The position numbers and the translations under genes are program-made. 64,000 bases of DNA from assembly GCA_028277985.1 (NCBI GenBank), contig JANQFG010000289.1, positions 102,363 through 166,362 of the forward strand, read 5' to 3'. Source of the stretch: a bacterium (GTDB taxonomy: Bacteria > Desulfobacterota > DSWW01). Every line of letters begins with the position of its first letter. The first letter of the stretch is position 1. The notes below the pieces were generated by a model. That model worked only from the letters and a program-made list of their open reading frames with translations, was not told where the DNA came from and ran no database searches. Positions 23,736 to 34,411 of the stretch are shown one piece after another.

Positions 23736-26700
23736 ATGACAAACCTCCGGTTCGTCCGCTCCCTGCTCGGTTCGACGATCGCGCTCGTATGTATGGCCGG
23801 ATCCATCGGGGATGGGGCTTTGGCAGAAGAGCCGACACCCGGCCTGGTTTGGGAGGCCCGGTACGAATATGGGTACAGCGAGGATTTCGGCAAAGCTGTG
23901 GTGACGGATGAAGCGGGCAATATATACATCACGGGTTCCGGAGTCGGCCCGATGGGAACGGAAGACCTGGTTACCCTGAAGTACAACTCGGCCGGCGAAC
24001 AGCTCTGGAAGACCTACTTCAACTACAACCATTTCAATGTGGAATGCTACCCAAACTTCGTACAGGCGGACGAGACCGCACATGGCATCGGCTTGGACGC
24101 TGCTGGAAACGTCTACGTACTGGGGACCACTTCGTACGGCTATTTCTGTCCCGTAAATCATTCATATTCTATCGACAACTTCTCTGTCGTGAAGTACGAC
24201 CCCGACGGGAATCAGTTCTGGGCGTATTCCTTGGGATCCGAGTACACCCGACCGCATATGTCAGCCATGGCCGTGGATCAGGCGGGCAACGTGTATCTAG
24301 CCGGTTTCCAGCAAGACCAGATCTTTGCTACGTATAAGATCCCCGCAAACGGATCTTATGGTTGGTCTGTGTTGTACTACCCCCCCTCCGGATCGTCCGG
24401 CCGGGCGAACGACATTGCCTTGGACGTCCTGGGCAATGTCTACGTGACGGGTCGCAGTTTTGGGGGCGGAACCGGCTACGACTTCACCACGATCAGGTAT
24501 GATCCGGAAGGGAACGAAGTTTGGGTCGCTCGCTACGACGGCCCCGACAGCCTTAACGACGAGGCATCGGCGATATTCTTGAACAACCTGGGTGAAGTAT
24601 TCGTCACGGGATCGAGCGAGGGAACCGGAACAAGCAGCGATTTCGCCACGGTCAAGTACGACCCGGACGGTAATGAAGTCTGGATGGCACGCTACAACGG
24701 CCCGGCCGACTCGACCGACGAGGCGGTTTCCGTCGTAGCGACCGGCCTTGGCAATGTGTTCGTAACGGGTACGAGTGAGGGCCTGGGATCTGGAAGCGAC
24801 CTGGTGACCGTCAAATACGGCTTGTTCGGCGGCGAGCAATGGGTCGCCCGCTACGACGGTCCTATCAGCGGAGCCGATTCGGCGGCTGCGGTCACGGTCT
24901 CCACCTCGGGGGATGTGGTTGTGACCGGGAAAAGTGAGGGTACGGACTCGGACACAGACTACATAACCATCTGTTACCGGCCCTCTTCAGGGGCCGAATC
25001 GTGGAAGGCACGGTACGACGGCCCCGCGCATCGAGAGGACACCGCCGCATCACTTACCTCGGATGCACTGGGCAATGTGATCGTCACAGGCTCCAGCAAC
25101 GGGGTAGATACCGGCCCGGACTATGCCACCATCAAGTACGGGCCGACTGGTGGAGAGCTGTGGACCGCGCGAGTGGCCAACTCTGGAGCGAGTAGGACCT
25201 ATCGGCTGGAGCCGGCCGCCATGGCCCTTGACCCATGGGGAAACATTTTCGTGACCGGCAAACTCGAGGATGGTTCGCTCTACGTCCCGGACGCCTACGT
25301 AACGACCAAATACGACCCGGACGGCAGCGAACTCTGGTCGGCCGAACACAGCAGTCTCGACGGGGATAGTATTGTCGAGGATCTGACCATAGATGCAGAG
25401 GGTAACGTACTCGTCACGGGCTCCCTGGAAACATCTCATCAGGACCCTGAAGCCTACGTGACGGTCAAATACAATCCGGACGGCAGCGAGCTGTGGGTAG
25501 CAGAGTACGATGGTGCTGAAGGCGAGGAGGACGCTGCTGTCTCGGTCGCCGTGGATGGAATCGGCAACGTCCACGTGACTGGCTACAGCGAGGGAGACGG
25601 AACGGGTTGGGACTACGCCACGGTCAAATATGGCCCGGACGGCGGAGAGCACTGGGCCAGGCGTTACAACGGCCCCCTCGATTCTACGGACTTTCCGGCT
25701 TCCATTGCCGTGGATTCTTGGAGCAACGTGTATGTGACGGGCATAAGCAGGGGAAGCGGCACCGGTTACGACTTCGCCACGGTGAAGTACGACCCGAATG
25801 GAAACGAGCTCTGGGTCGCCCGCTATGACGGCCCGGCAAGCGAGGATGACGAAGCCGGGTCGGTCCTCGTCAACAGCCTCGGTGAAGTGTTCGTCACAGG
25901 ATCGAGCGAGGGGGCCGGGACGGACAGGGACTTCGCCACGATCAAGTACGATCAGGACGGCAACGAGGCCTGGGTCGCACGATACGACGGACCTACCAGC
26001 GAAGGGGAGACAGCCGTCGGCATGGCCCTGGATGAAACCGGAAACGTCTATGTGACTGGCTGGAGTTACTACGCCGACTGGGACATCGGGACCGCCACGA
26101 TCAAGTACGACCCGGACGGCAACGAGGTCTGGGCGGCAAGGTACGAAGCCCCTGGGGACGGGGTCCTTCCCAGCGATGTCTCCGTAGATTCCTCAGGATC
26201 GGTCTACATCGTAGGCACGATCGGCCACTCCGACCACTACATGACCGTCAAGCGCAGCGAGTACATCCTGTTGAAGTACGACTCCTCAGGAACCCTAGCA
26301 TGGGAGGCGCTCTACGACGGACCCCACATCGGCCTCTGGGATGACGGCAGGGACCTGGCGGCGGCCATGGTGTTGGACGACTCGGGGGACATCTACGTGA
26401 CGGGATACAGTGTACCCTTGGGCAGTGTTTTGATAAAGCAAATGACCACCCTCAGATTCACCCAGGCACCTCCGTGCATCGACTCGGATGGGGACGGCTT
26501 CGGAAGAATAGACAGCCAGGAATGCACGTATCCGGAGCGGGACTGCGACGACACGGATCCGGGTGTCCACCCGAGCAACTGGGAAACGGGCGACTGGGAG
26601 ATGATCGACTGGGAGATGGACGACTGGGAGAAATGTCACAACGGCATCGATGATGACTGTGACGGCTTCATAGACGGTTCCTGGGTCTGGGTCGCCCTGA

Positions 26701-27335
26701 ACTACTACGGCACGGCATTCCCTGTTGGATGCTACTGCTATGATGTGGACGGAGACGGCTACGGCGCGGATTATGGAGACCCTTCCTACTGGGCGGGATG
26801 CGCGTATCCCGGGGGGGACTGCAATGATTATGACCCTCAGGTCAATCCGGGCGACCCGGAAGACGACTGGGAGGAGTGCCACAACGGAATCGACGATGAC
26901 TGCAACGGGTGGGTGGACACGGAGGATCCGCTCTGTACCTGCACGGACAACGATGGCGACGGCTACGGGACGCCCGAGAGCCCCCTATGCGTCCATCCCG
27001 AAGAGGACTGCGATGACACCGACCCCGAGGTGAATCCTGCCGCGGAGGAAGTCTTAAGAAACGACATCGACGACGACTGCGACGGCGAGGTGGACGAGAC
27101 GGACTGCTTCATCGCCACGGCCGCCTTCGGTTCGGAGATGGAGGGCAGGATCGAGGTGCTGAGGGACTTCCGGGATGAGGTCCTGATGGACCTTCCGGCA
27201 GGCCGGGCCCTTGTGGCGGCCTACTACGAGCTGAGCCCTCCGCTGGCGGAGTTCATTGCCCGGCATGGATGGCTGCGGGTTCTGGTCAGGGCGCTTTTGC
27301 TGCCCCTAGTCGGAATGGCTCTATTTGCAGCCTAG
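23736..27335 (+). CDS. Giant secreted SBBP beta-propeller protein 2, MopE motifs, CFI-box C-terminus
   Basis: A 1199-residue paralogue with a signal peptide (cut near GALAEE), ribosome site AAGGAG and the same SBBP units. It begins EEPTPGLVWEARY, as the next paralogue does. The MopE part is longer than in protein 1, with four Asp-rich units, one containing a local expansion (GDWEMIDWEMDDWEKCHNG). The last ~85 residues, from DDDCDGEVDETDCFIATAAFGS onward, are almost the same as in protein 1, pointing to recent duplication or gene conversion of the end. Confidence 0.9.
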   Translation: MTNLRFVRSLLGSTIALVCMAGSIGDGALAEEPTPGLVWEARYEYGYSEDFGKAVVTDEAGNIYITGSGVGPMGTEDLVTLKYNSAGEQLWKTYFNYNHFNVECYPNFVQADETAHGIGLDAAGNVYVLGTTSYGYFCPVNHSYSIDNFSVVKYDPDGNQFWAYSLGSEYTRPHMSAMAVDQAGNVYLAGFQQDQIFATYKIPANGSYGWSVLYYPPSGSSGRANDIALDVLGNVYVTGRSFGGGTGYDFTTIRYDPEGNEVWVARYDGPDSLNDEASAIFLNNLGEVFVTGSSEGTGTSSDFATVKYDPDGNEVWMARYNGPADSTDEAVSVVATGLGNVFVTGTSEGLGSGSDLVTVKYGLFGGEQWVARYDGPISGADSAAAVTVSTSGDVVVTGKSEGTDSDTDYITICYRPSSGAESWKARYDGPAHREDTAASLTSDALGNVIVTGSSNGVDTGPDYATIKYGPTGGELWTARVANSGASRTYRLEPAAMALDPWGNIFVTGKLEDGSLYVPDAYVTTKYDPDGSELWSAEHSSLDGDSIVEDLTIDAEGNVLVTGSLETSHQDPEAYVTVKYNPDGSELWVAEYDGAEGEEDAAVSVAVDGIGNVHVTGYSEGDGTGWDYATVKYGPDGGEHWARRYNGPLDSTDFPASIAVDSWSNVYVTGISRGSGTGYDFATVKYDPNGNELWVARYDGPASEDDEAGSVLVNSLGEVFVTGSSEGAGTDRDFATIKYDQDGNEAWVARYDGPTSEGETAVGMALDETGNVYVTGWSYYADWDIGTATIKYDPDGNEVWAARYEAPGDGVLPSDVSVDSSGSVYIVGTIGHSDHYMTVKRSEYILLKYDSSGTLAWEALYDGPHIGLWDDGRDLAAAMVLDDSGDIYVTGYSVPLGSVLIKQMTTLRFTQAPPCIDSDGDGFGRIDSQECTYPERDCDDTDPGVHPSNWETGDWEMIDWEMDDWEKCHNGIDDDCDGFIDGSWVWVALNYYGTAFPVGCYCYDVDGDGYGADYGDPSYWAGCAYPGGDCNDYDPQVNPGDPEDDWEECHNGIDDDCNGWVDTEDPLCTCTDNDGDGYGTPESPLCVHPEEDCDDTDPEVNPAAEEVLRNDIDDDCDGEVDETDCFIATAAFGSEMEGRIEVLRDFRDEVLMDLPAGRALVAAYYELSPPLAEFIARHGWLRVLVRALLLPLVGMALFAA

Positions 27336-27417
27336 CTGGAAACCAATATTAGCAATAATTATAAATATTTACAGAGAATATTTAAACTTAATTGTTATTT
27401 ATTTCAGTGGTGGAAAC

Positions 27418-30400
27418 ATGGCAAATACCCGCTTCGCCCACTCTTTGATCTGTTTGACGATCGTGTTCGTGTGTCTCTTTAGATTCCTCGGGGGCGGAGC
27501 CTTGGCGGAAGAGCCAACACCCGGCCTGGTCTGGGAGGCCCGGTACGGTCACTCATACAGCGAAGACTACGCCAGGGCCGCGGCGACGGACGAAGCGGGG
27601 AACATCTACGTCACGGGCTCTGGTGCCGGACCGATGGGATCCGAGGACTTCGTGACCCTGAAATACGATCCCGCTGGCGTCCCGATCTGGGAAGCCTACT
27701 ACAACCTCATGGACATAAATTCGGACTGCTACCCGAATCTGAAGCAGGGCGCCGATTCCGCGAAACACCTCGGGGTGGACGGAACGGGAAACGTATATGT
27801 GACAGGGACCACCTGGTACACATACTTTTGCCCCGTGAATCATTCCCATACCGTTTCAGGGACCATGACTGTGAAGTACAACCCCGAGGGAATCCAACTG
27901 TGGGAGATTGGCCATGGCGGCTTTCGTGAGGGGGAGCTGACCGCCACGGCCGTGGATCAGGCGGGCAACTTGTATATCACCGGTTACTGCACGTGGGGAT
28001 GCAGTGGCTATGTGACGACCAAGTACAACACGCGCGGGTGGCCTGAATGGTCGGCCAACTACATGGGTATGCCGAGTGGCTACGAATATGCGACCGACAT
28101 TGCCCTGGACGGGCTGGGCAACGCGTACGTGACGGGCCGCAGTCGGGGAGAAGGATCGGGATTCGACTATGCAACCATTAAATACGACCCGGAGGGAAAC
28201 GAGCTCTGGGTTGCACGGTATGACGGCCCGGCAGCCGATTACGACACAGCTGAATCGATCTTCGTGAACAGTGTCGGTGAAGTATTCGTAACGGGATCAA
28301 GCGAGGGGGCCGGCACTGGGAAGGATATCGTCACCATCAAGTACGATCTGGACGGATCCGAGGTTTGGGCGGCGCGATATCTTGGTCCCGCCGATTCCCA
28401 GGATGAGGCGGTCTCGGTTGCCGAGGATGGTGTCGGGAGTGTCTTCGTTACCGGCACGGTTGATGGGGTCGGCTCGGGTCCGGACATCGTAACGATCGGT
28501 TACGATTCACTCGGATTCCAGATGTGGGAGCAGCGATACAACGGGCCTGCGGATGGATCCGACAGGGCCGTCTCGCTCACCGTGACGGGGGCAGGAACTG
28601 TGGTCGTTTCCGGCACCAGTGCGGGCGTGCCCTCGGCCGATGATTACGTCACGATCGGCTATGCATCATCCTCCGGAGCCGAACTCTGGGCTGTCCGGTA
28701 CAACGGGCCTGCAAGCGGGGAAGATATGGCTGCATCACTCACACCCGACGGCTCGGGCAATGTGGTCGTGACCGGCTCGAGCCAGGGCGTGGAAACCGGA
28801 CCCGACTACACAACGATCAAGTACGGGCCGGGTGGTGAAGAGCTCTGGACCGAACGATTCGTAAGCCCCTGGGTGGCCGGTGCCCGGTCACTCCCCAGCG
28901 CCATGCACCTTGACCCGTTGGGAAATATCTGCATTACGGGGAGCATCGACTCCAACGGCTACGGAACGGTCAAATACGATTCGGAGGGCAATGAACTCTG
29001 GACGGCGCAGTACGACAACCCGGTCGGCTATGAATATGCCCGGGACTTGGCCGTGGACACAGAGGGCAACATTCTTGTGACGGGACATACCAGCGGGCTC
29101 GAATCTGTAGAGGCTTATTTGACGGTCAAGTACGATCCTGATGGGAACGAACTCTGGGTCGCACTGTACGACGGAGCCGAAGGTGAGGAGGATGTCGCAG
29201 CCTCGGTAGCCGTGGATCCCAGCGGCAATGTATATGTGACGGGCTACAGCGAGGGGACGGGGACGTTTTCGGACTATATTACGGTCAAGTATGGCCCGGA
29301 CGGGGAGGAACACTGGGTCTCCCGCTACGACGGCCCGCTCAGCTCTACGGACATCCCTGTTTCCATTGCCGTGGATTCATGGAGCAACGTGTATGTGACG
29401 GGGAAAAGCGGGGGAGTCGGCACCGGTTACGACTTCGCTACGGCAAAGTACGACCCGGAAGGAAACGAGCTCTGGGTTGCCCGATACGACGGCCCGGCAG
29501 GCGAGGGCGACGAAGCCGAGTCGATCCTGGTTAACGACTTCGGTGAAGCATACGTCACAGGATCGAGCGAGGGGGCCGGGACGAACAGCGACTTCGCCAC
29601 GATCAAGTACGATCAGGACGGAAACGAGGTCTGGGTAGCACGATACGACGGTCCTACCAACGAAGGGGAGAATGCCGTCGCCCTGGCCCTGGATGGAACT
29701 GGGAATGTCTATGTGACCGGCTGGAGCTACTACGCCGACTGGGAGGTCGGGACCGCCACGATCAAGTACGACCCGGACGGCAACGAGGTCTGGGAGGCAA
29801 GGTACGAAGCCCCCGGGGATGGGGTCCTTCCCATCGATGTTTCCGTAGATTCCTCGGGGTCGGTCTACGTCGTAGGCACCATCGGTCACTCCCATCCGAA
29901 CTACATGATCCTTCAGCGCAGTGAGTACATCCTCGTGAAGTATGACTCCGAGGGAAAAATGGAATGGGAGGTATTCTATGACGGTCCCTTCATCGGTGCC
30001 ACGGATGACGGCCGCGACGAGGCGACGGCCATGGCACTGGACGACTCGGGAGACATCTACGTGACGGGTTCCAGTAGGCCGCTGGGTCAGGTCGGCTACC
30101 AGATGACCACTCTCAGGTACACGCAGGCACCGGAGTGCAGTGACCAGGACGGGGACGGCTACGGAGTGCCGGAGAGTCAGGAATGCCCCTATCCGGTAAG
30201 GGACTGCGACGATGCCGACCCGGACATCAACCCGGGCAACATGGAGGATACCTGGCAGGAGTGCCATAACGGCATCGATGATGACTGCGACGGTTTTCTT
30301 GATGCGACCCTGTTGAGCTGGTACCACGGCCTGAGCTGCACCTGTTACGACGCGGACTGGGACGGCTACGGTGCTGGATCCGATGACGGGGACCCGTCCT

Positions 30401-30843
30401 GGTGGGCGGGATGCCCTTATCCTGGTAGGGACTGTGAGGAATATCACCCTTACATCCACCCAAGTGCCCCGGAGTTGTGCGACGGCATCGACAACCAGTG
30501 CCCGGGAGACCCGGGGTACGGGAAGATTGACGAGGGGTGCCCGCTGGAGCTGGTATCACCGGAAAACGGAGCCGGCCTGACCGACCCGCCCACATTCACA
30601 TGGCTGGGCGGTGAGAATGACCAGTTCTATGTCTACCTCGTGATACCCATCTATGGGTATGGATACTTGACATTCGTCATACCCACGGCTGACCGCGAAG
30701 TCGCTTTTCCCGCGGAAGCATGGCAGGACAAGACCATCCCGACCTGGTGGTGTGCCTGGAGGGTCCTGGGAGTGAGCACTTCCGTGGAGCCTCCGACCCT
30801 GGAGGCAAGTGAGCTCTGGTGGTTCCGGAAGGTGGAGGGTTAG
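27418..30843 (+). CDS. Giant secreted SBBP beta-propeller protein 3, alternative C-terminus
   Basis: A 1141-residue paralogue. The start at 27418 is chosen for its signal peptide (MANTRFAHSLICLTIVFVCLF, cut near GALAEE); the frame is open back to 27325 but that extension runs through the AT-rich spacer. Repeats as in the neighbours. After MopE units the protein ends not in a CFI-box but in IDEGCPLELVSPENG, then a ~100-residue Trp-rich domain (FTWLGGENDQFYVYLVIPIY; WWCAWRVLGV; LWWFRKVEG) shared only with protein 4. That end looks like a fibronectin-like or carbohydrate-facing module, not an anchor. Confidence 0.9.
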   Translation: MANTRFAHSLICLTIVFVCLFRFLGGGALAEEPTPGLVWEARYGHSYSEDYARAAATDEAGNIYVTGSGAGPMGSEDFVTLKYDPAGVPIWEAYYNLMDINSDCYPNLKQGADSAKHLGVDGTGNVYVTGTTWYTYFCPVNHSHTVSGTMTVKYNPEGIQLWEIGHGGFREGELTATAVDQAGNLYITGYCTWGCSGYVTTKYNTRGWPEWSANYMGMPSGYEYATDIALDGLGNAYVTGRSRGEGSGFDYATIKYDPEGNELWVARYDGPAADYDTAESIFVNSVGEVFVTGSSEGAGTGKDIVTIKYDLDGSEVWAARYLGPADSQDEAVSVAEDGVGSVFVTGTVDGVGSGPDIVTIGYDSLGFQMWEQRYNGPADGSDRAVSLTVTGAGTVVVSGTSAGVPSADDYVTIGYASSSGAELWAVRYNGPASGEDMAASLTPDGSGNVVVTGSSQGVETGPDYTTIKYGPGGEELWTERFVSPWVAGARSLPSAMHLDPLGNICITGSIDSNGYGTVKYDSEGNELWTAQYDNPVGYEYARDLAVDTEGNILVTGHTSGLESVEAYLTVKYDPDGNELWVALYDGAEGEEDVAASVAVDPSGNVYVTGYSEGTGTFSDYITVKYGPDGEEHWVSRYDGPLSSTDIPVSIAVDSWSNVYVTGKSGGVGTGYDFATAKYDPEGNELWVARYDGPAGEGDEAESILVNDFGEAYVTGSSEGAGTNSDFATIKYDQDGNEVWVARYDGPTNEGENAVALALDGTGNVYVTGWSYYADWEVGTATIKYDPDGNEVWEARYEAPGDGVLPIDVSVDSSGSVYVVGTIGHSHPNYMILQRSEYILVKYDSEGKMEWEVFYDGPFIGATDDGRDEATAMALDDSGDIYVTGSSRPLGQVGYQMTTLRYTQAPECSDQDGDGYGVPESQECPYPVRDCDDADPDINPGNMEDTWQECHNGIDDDCDGFLDATLLSWYHGLSCTCYDADWDGYGAGSDDGDPSWWAGCPYPGRDCEEYHPYIHPSAPELCDGIDNQCPGDPGYGKIDEGCPLELVSPENGAGLTDPPTFTWLGGENDQFYVYLVIPIYGYGYLTFVIPTADREVAFPAEAWQDKTIPTWWCAWRVLGVSTSVEPPTLEASELWWFRKVEG

Positions 30844-30961
30844 GCCCTGGTGGCTCCAAACCGGATGCCCTGACAGAACTGCATGACAAATAAATACAAT
30901 TAATACAAATATTTATATTCAACATCTCAAGTTTTAAATAAACTAGATTCGGGACAAAAAA

Positions 30962-33900
30962 ATGCGCCCCGCAAGGCTCGTATTTCTCCTGTTGGCTGCG
31001 ACAATCCCGTCGGTGTTGCTGGTTGGGATTCATGTGGATATCGCGCGGGCAGAAGAACCGCCCATCCTGGCCTGGGAGGCGCGGTTCAATCGCCCCTACA
31101 GTGAGGACCGCGCCCAGGGGGTGGCGACGGACAGCGAAGGTAACATCTACGTCACCGGTTCGGGTCGGGGGCAGACGGGAAGCGACGATTTCGTCACGGT
31201 CAAGTACGATCCCTCCGGCAACGAAATCTGGAAGTCCTTTTACAACTATTACAGCCTGAGCTATGAATGCCGCCCCGAGTACGTGCAGGGCTGGGAGTCT
31301 CCCGCAGACATCGGAATCGATCGGGCGGGAAACCTCTATGTGGTAGGAACCAGTTCTTACGACTTTTTCTGTCCCAGCAATCATTACTACGATTATACCG
31401 ATATCGCCTTGGTCAAGTATGCCCCCCACGGTGGTCGCGTCTGGGCCGTTTCTCTGCATTACTTGTACCCATCCGTACGCGCCATGGCGGTGGATCCGGA
31501 TGGAAACACCTACATAGCGGCGACGGTCGACAAGCTAGCGCGTGTTATCAAGTACAGCCCTTACGGGTACAAACTCTGGACGGTCAGTCCTCTTGGAGAA
31601 GAGATCGTTTCCTTCTCACCGGCAGACATTGCGGTGGATGCCCTGGGCAATTCCTATGTTGCGGGCCGGGGCTGGGGCGACGGGACGGGATACGACTACG
31701 CCGTCATCAAATACGATCCGGAGGGGAACCAACTCTGGGAGGCGACCTACAATGGGTCTGCAAGCCAGACGGACGAGGCTCGCTCGATCGCAGCAAGCCC
31801 GGCAGGAGACGTCTTTGTGACGGGTCGATCGAGGGGAACCGTCGCGGAGGGTGGGGATACGCAACACGATTACGCCACCGTCAGGTACGATTCCGAGGGC
31901 AATGAGGTCTGGGTTGCCCGGTATAGAGGAACGGGCGACGCCTGGAACGAGGCCCATTCCATCTCCGTGGACGAGTTGGGCAACGTGTTCGTGACCGGTA
32001 CGGCCGATGGGGTTACGACCGAAGAGGATATCGTCACCGTCGGCTACGACTGGCTTGGCAACGAGGTCTGGGTCCAAAGGTACGACGGACCCATCAGCGG
32101 AAACGATCGGGCCATGTCGCTCACGCTCACCACCGGGGGCGATGTCGTCGTGACCGGCAGGAGCGAGGGGGCAGGTTCTTCCCAGGATTACGCGACCGTT
32201 TCTTACGAGCCTTTCTCCGGCTCGGAGCTCTGGGCGGCCCGATACGATGGCCCTGCCGGAGGCCAGGACGTGCCCGTTTCGGTTGTGGCGGACGGACTGG
32301 GAAACGTGATCGTTGCAGGCTCCAGCGACGGCATCGAGACCGGTTCCGACTATGCGACCCTCAAGTACGATCCGGAGGGCAACCTGACGTGGACGGCCCG
32401 TTTCGAGAACCCCGGCATGGGAGGCGACTGGGGAAAACCAGTGGCCATGACCCTCGATTCGTCGGGAAACGTTTGCGTAACCGGCTGTAGCACATTCACC
32501 CCCTACATTGATTACGACTGCGCAACGGTCAAATACGATCCGAACGGCAACGAGCTCTGGGCCGCCCTTTACGACGGCACAGCGGGGGCAGAGGACGAAC
32601 CGTCCGACCTGGCCGTGGACGAAGCGGGCAACATCCACATTACGGGATTCAGTGAGGGCGTGGGCACAGGAGAAGACTTCTTCACCATCAAGTACGACAC
32701 CATGGGCAACGAGCAGTGGGTCACACGATACAACGGCCCGGCAAACGCCAAGGACAGGGCGGAGGCCCTGACACTCGACCTTTCCGGCAGCGTATACATC
32801 ACGGGATACAGCGAAGGCACGGGCACCGGAGAAGATATCACCACCGTCAAGTACGATTCCGACGGCAACGAGCTCTGGGTCGCCCGCTACGACGGCCCGA
32901 CAAGCGGAACGGACCAGGCCCGTGAGCTGGCTCTCGACGGCTCCGGGAACATCTACATCGTCGGCTACAGTCAGGGCTCGGGACCGTATTTTGACTACGT
33001 AACGGTCAAGTACGACACCTCAGGCAATGAGCAGTGGATCAGGCGATACGACGGTCCCGCAAGCACCACGGACAAGGCCCTGGCACTCGCACTTGACGAT
33101 TTCGGGAATGTCTACATCCTCGGCGAGAGCGAAGGTGTAGGAACGTTCGGAGACCTCGCCACGATCAAATACGATCCTGCCGGCAACGAACTGTGGGTCG
33201 CGAGGTTCGACGGCATCGGCACCTCCGGGGTCGATCACCCTGCGGCGATCGCACTCGACGCTTCGGGCAATGCGTATATCACCGGTTGGACCTTCGACTA
33301 TGACACGGATAACTTCCTCTCGGTTGCCGTCAAGTATGACCCTGACGGCAACGAGCTGTGGGCAGTACCTCTGGGACACGGATGGGCCGGACCGGGACCG
33401 ATTGCACTCGATAGTTCCGGGGCTGTCTATGTCGGCACCACGGCTTCTTCGAGAGACTATTATGGCTATCTCGAGTACGAGGAATTCCACATCGTCAAGC
33501 TGGACCCGCACGGAAACCTGCTCAGCGAGATCGTCTACAACGCGCCCTTCATCGGCTTCTTCGAGGACGGGCGGGACACCTTGATGGACATGTCGATCAA
33601 CAACGCCGGAGAACTCCATGTCATCGCTGCAACAGAAGCCCACGGGACTCTGGCCGACTACGCGACCATGAAATACAACTATGACTACACCTGCAACGAC
33701 CAGGACGGAGACGGCTACGGAACACCGGGGAGCCCCGAGTGCCCCTATTCCCAGGCGGACTGCGACGACACGGACCCGGACATCAACCCGGGCAACGTGG
33801 AGGACGACTGGCAGGAGTGCCACAACGGTATGGACGATAACTGCGACGGTTTCACGGATTTTGACCCCTTTGCCGAGTGGGGCACCCTGAGTTGCATGTG

Positions 33901-34408
33901 TTTCGACTATGACGGAGACGGTCACGGGTCGCCCGAGGGCTTTGGCGGGGGGTTGAGCGAGACGATATCCACCGCAGGGTGTGCGTACCCTGGAACGGAC
34001 TGCGATATCTTGGCCCCAGAGGTTCACCCGAACGCCCCGGAGGTATGCGACGGCGTGGACAACCAGTGCCCCGGGGACCCGGGGTACGGGGAGATTGATG
34101 AGGGGTGCCCACTGGCGCTGGTATCACCTGAAAACGGAGTCGGCCTGACCGATCCGCCCACATTCACGTGGCTGGGCGGCGAGAATGACCAGTTCTACCT
34201 TTATCTGGTGATACCCATCTATGGCTACGGATATCTTACTTTCGTCATACCATCAGTTGAACACGAGGTCGCTTTTCCCGCGGAAGCATGGCAGGACAAG
34301 ACCATCCCGAACTGGTGGTGTGCCTGGAGGGTCCTGGGAGTGAACACTTCCGTGGAGCCTCCGACCCTGGAGGCCAGCGAACTCTGGTGGTTCCGGAAGG
34401 TGATGTAG
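30962..34408 (+). CDS. Giant secreted SBBP beta-propeller protein 4, alternative C-terminus
   Basis: A 1148-residue paralogue with signal peptide (MRPARLVFLLLAATIPSVLL, cut near ARAEE). The SBBP units are more diverged near the N-terminus. MopE-like units (CDDTDPDINPGNVEDD; CHNGMDDNCDG) precede the same Trp-rich terminal domain as protein 3, with nearly identical DNA over the last ~350 bp. No Shine-Dalgarno is seen before the ATG, only GGGACAAAAAA. It ends three bases before the convergent FmdB-like gene. Confidence 0.9.
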   Translation: MRPARLVFLLLAATIPSVLLVGIHVDIARAEEPPILAWEARFNRPYSEDRAQGVATDSEGNIYVTGSGRGQTGSDDFVTVKYDPSGNEIWKSFYNYYSLSYECRPEYVQGWESPADIGIDRAGNLYVVGTSSYDFFCPSNHYYDYTDIALVKYAPHGGRVWAVSLHYLYPSVRAMAVDPDGNTYIAATVDKLARVIKYSPYGYKLWTVSPLGEEIVSFSPADIAVDALGNSYVAGRGWGDGTGYDYAVIKYDPEGNQLWEATYNGSASQTDEARSIAASPAGDVFVTGRSRGTVAEGGDTQHDYATVRYDSEGNEVWVARYRGTGDAWNEAHSISVDELGNVFVTGTADGVTTEEDIVTVGYDWLGNEVWVQRYDGPISGNDRAMSLTLTTGGDVVVTGRSEGAGSSQDYATVSYEPFSGSELWAARYDGPAGGQDVPVSVVADGLGNVIVAGSSDGIETGSDYATLKYDPEGNLTWTARFENPGMGGDWGKPVAMTLDSSGNVCVTGCSTFTPYIDYDCATVKYDPNGNELWAALYDGTAGAEDEPSDLAVDEAGNIHITGFSEGVGTGEDFFTIKYDTMGNEQWVTRYNGPANAKDRAEALTLDLSGSVYITGYSEGTGTGEDITTVKYDSDGNELWVARYDGPTSGTDQARELALDGSGNIYIVGYSQGSGPYFDYVTVKYDTSGNEQWIRRYDGPASTTDKALALALDDFGNVYILGESEGVGTFGDLATIKYDPAGNELWVARFDGIGTSGVDHPAAIALDASGNAYITGWTFDYDTDNFLSVAVKYDPDGNELWAVPLGHGWAGPGPIALDSSGAVYVGTTASSRDYYGYLEYEEFHIVKLDPHGNLLSEIVYNAPFIGFFEDGRDTLMDMSINNAGELHVIAATEAHGTLADYATMKYNYDYTCNDQDGDGYGTPGSPECPYSQADCDDTDPDINPGNVEDDWQECHNGMDDNCDGFTDFDPFAEWGTLSCMCFDYDGDGHGSPEGFGGGLSETISTAGCAYPGTDCDILAPEVHPNAPEVCDGVDNQCPGDPGYGEIDEGCPLALVSPENGVGLTDPPTFTWLGGENDQFYLYLVIPIYGYGYLTFVIPSVEHEVAFPAEAWQDKTIPNWWCAWRVLGVNTSVEPPTLEASELWWFRKVM

Positions 34409-34411
34409 GGA

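Noticed and set aside
20284..34408. Regular DNA repeats in the SBBP genes taken as a CRISPR array
   Set aside because: The repeats are ~150 bp coding units in one open frame, without short identical repeats and unique spacers.
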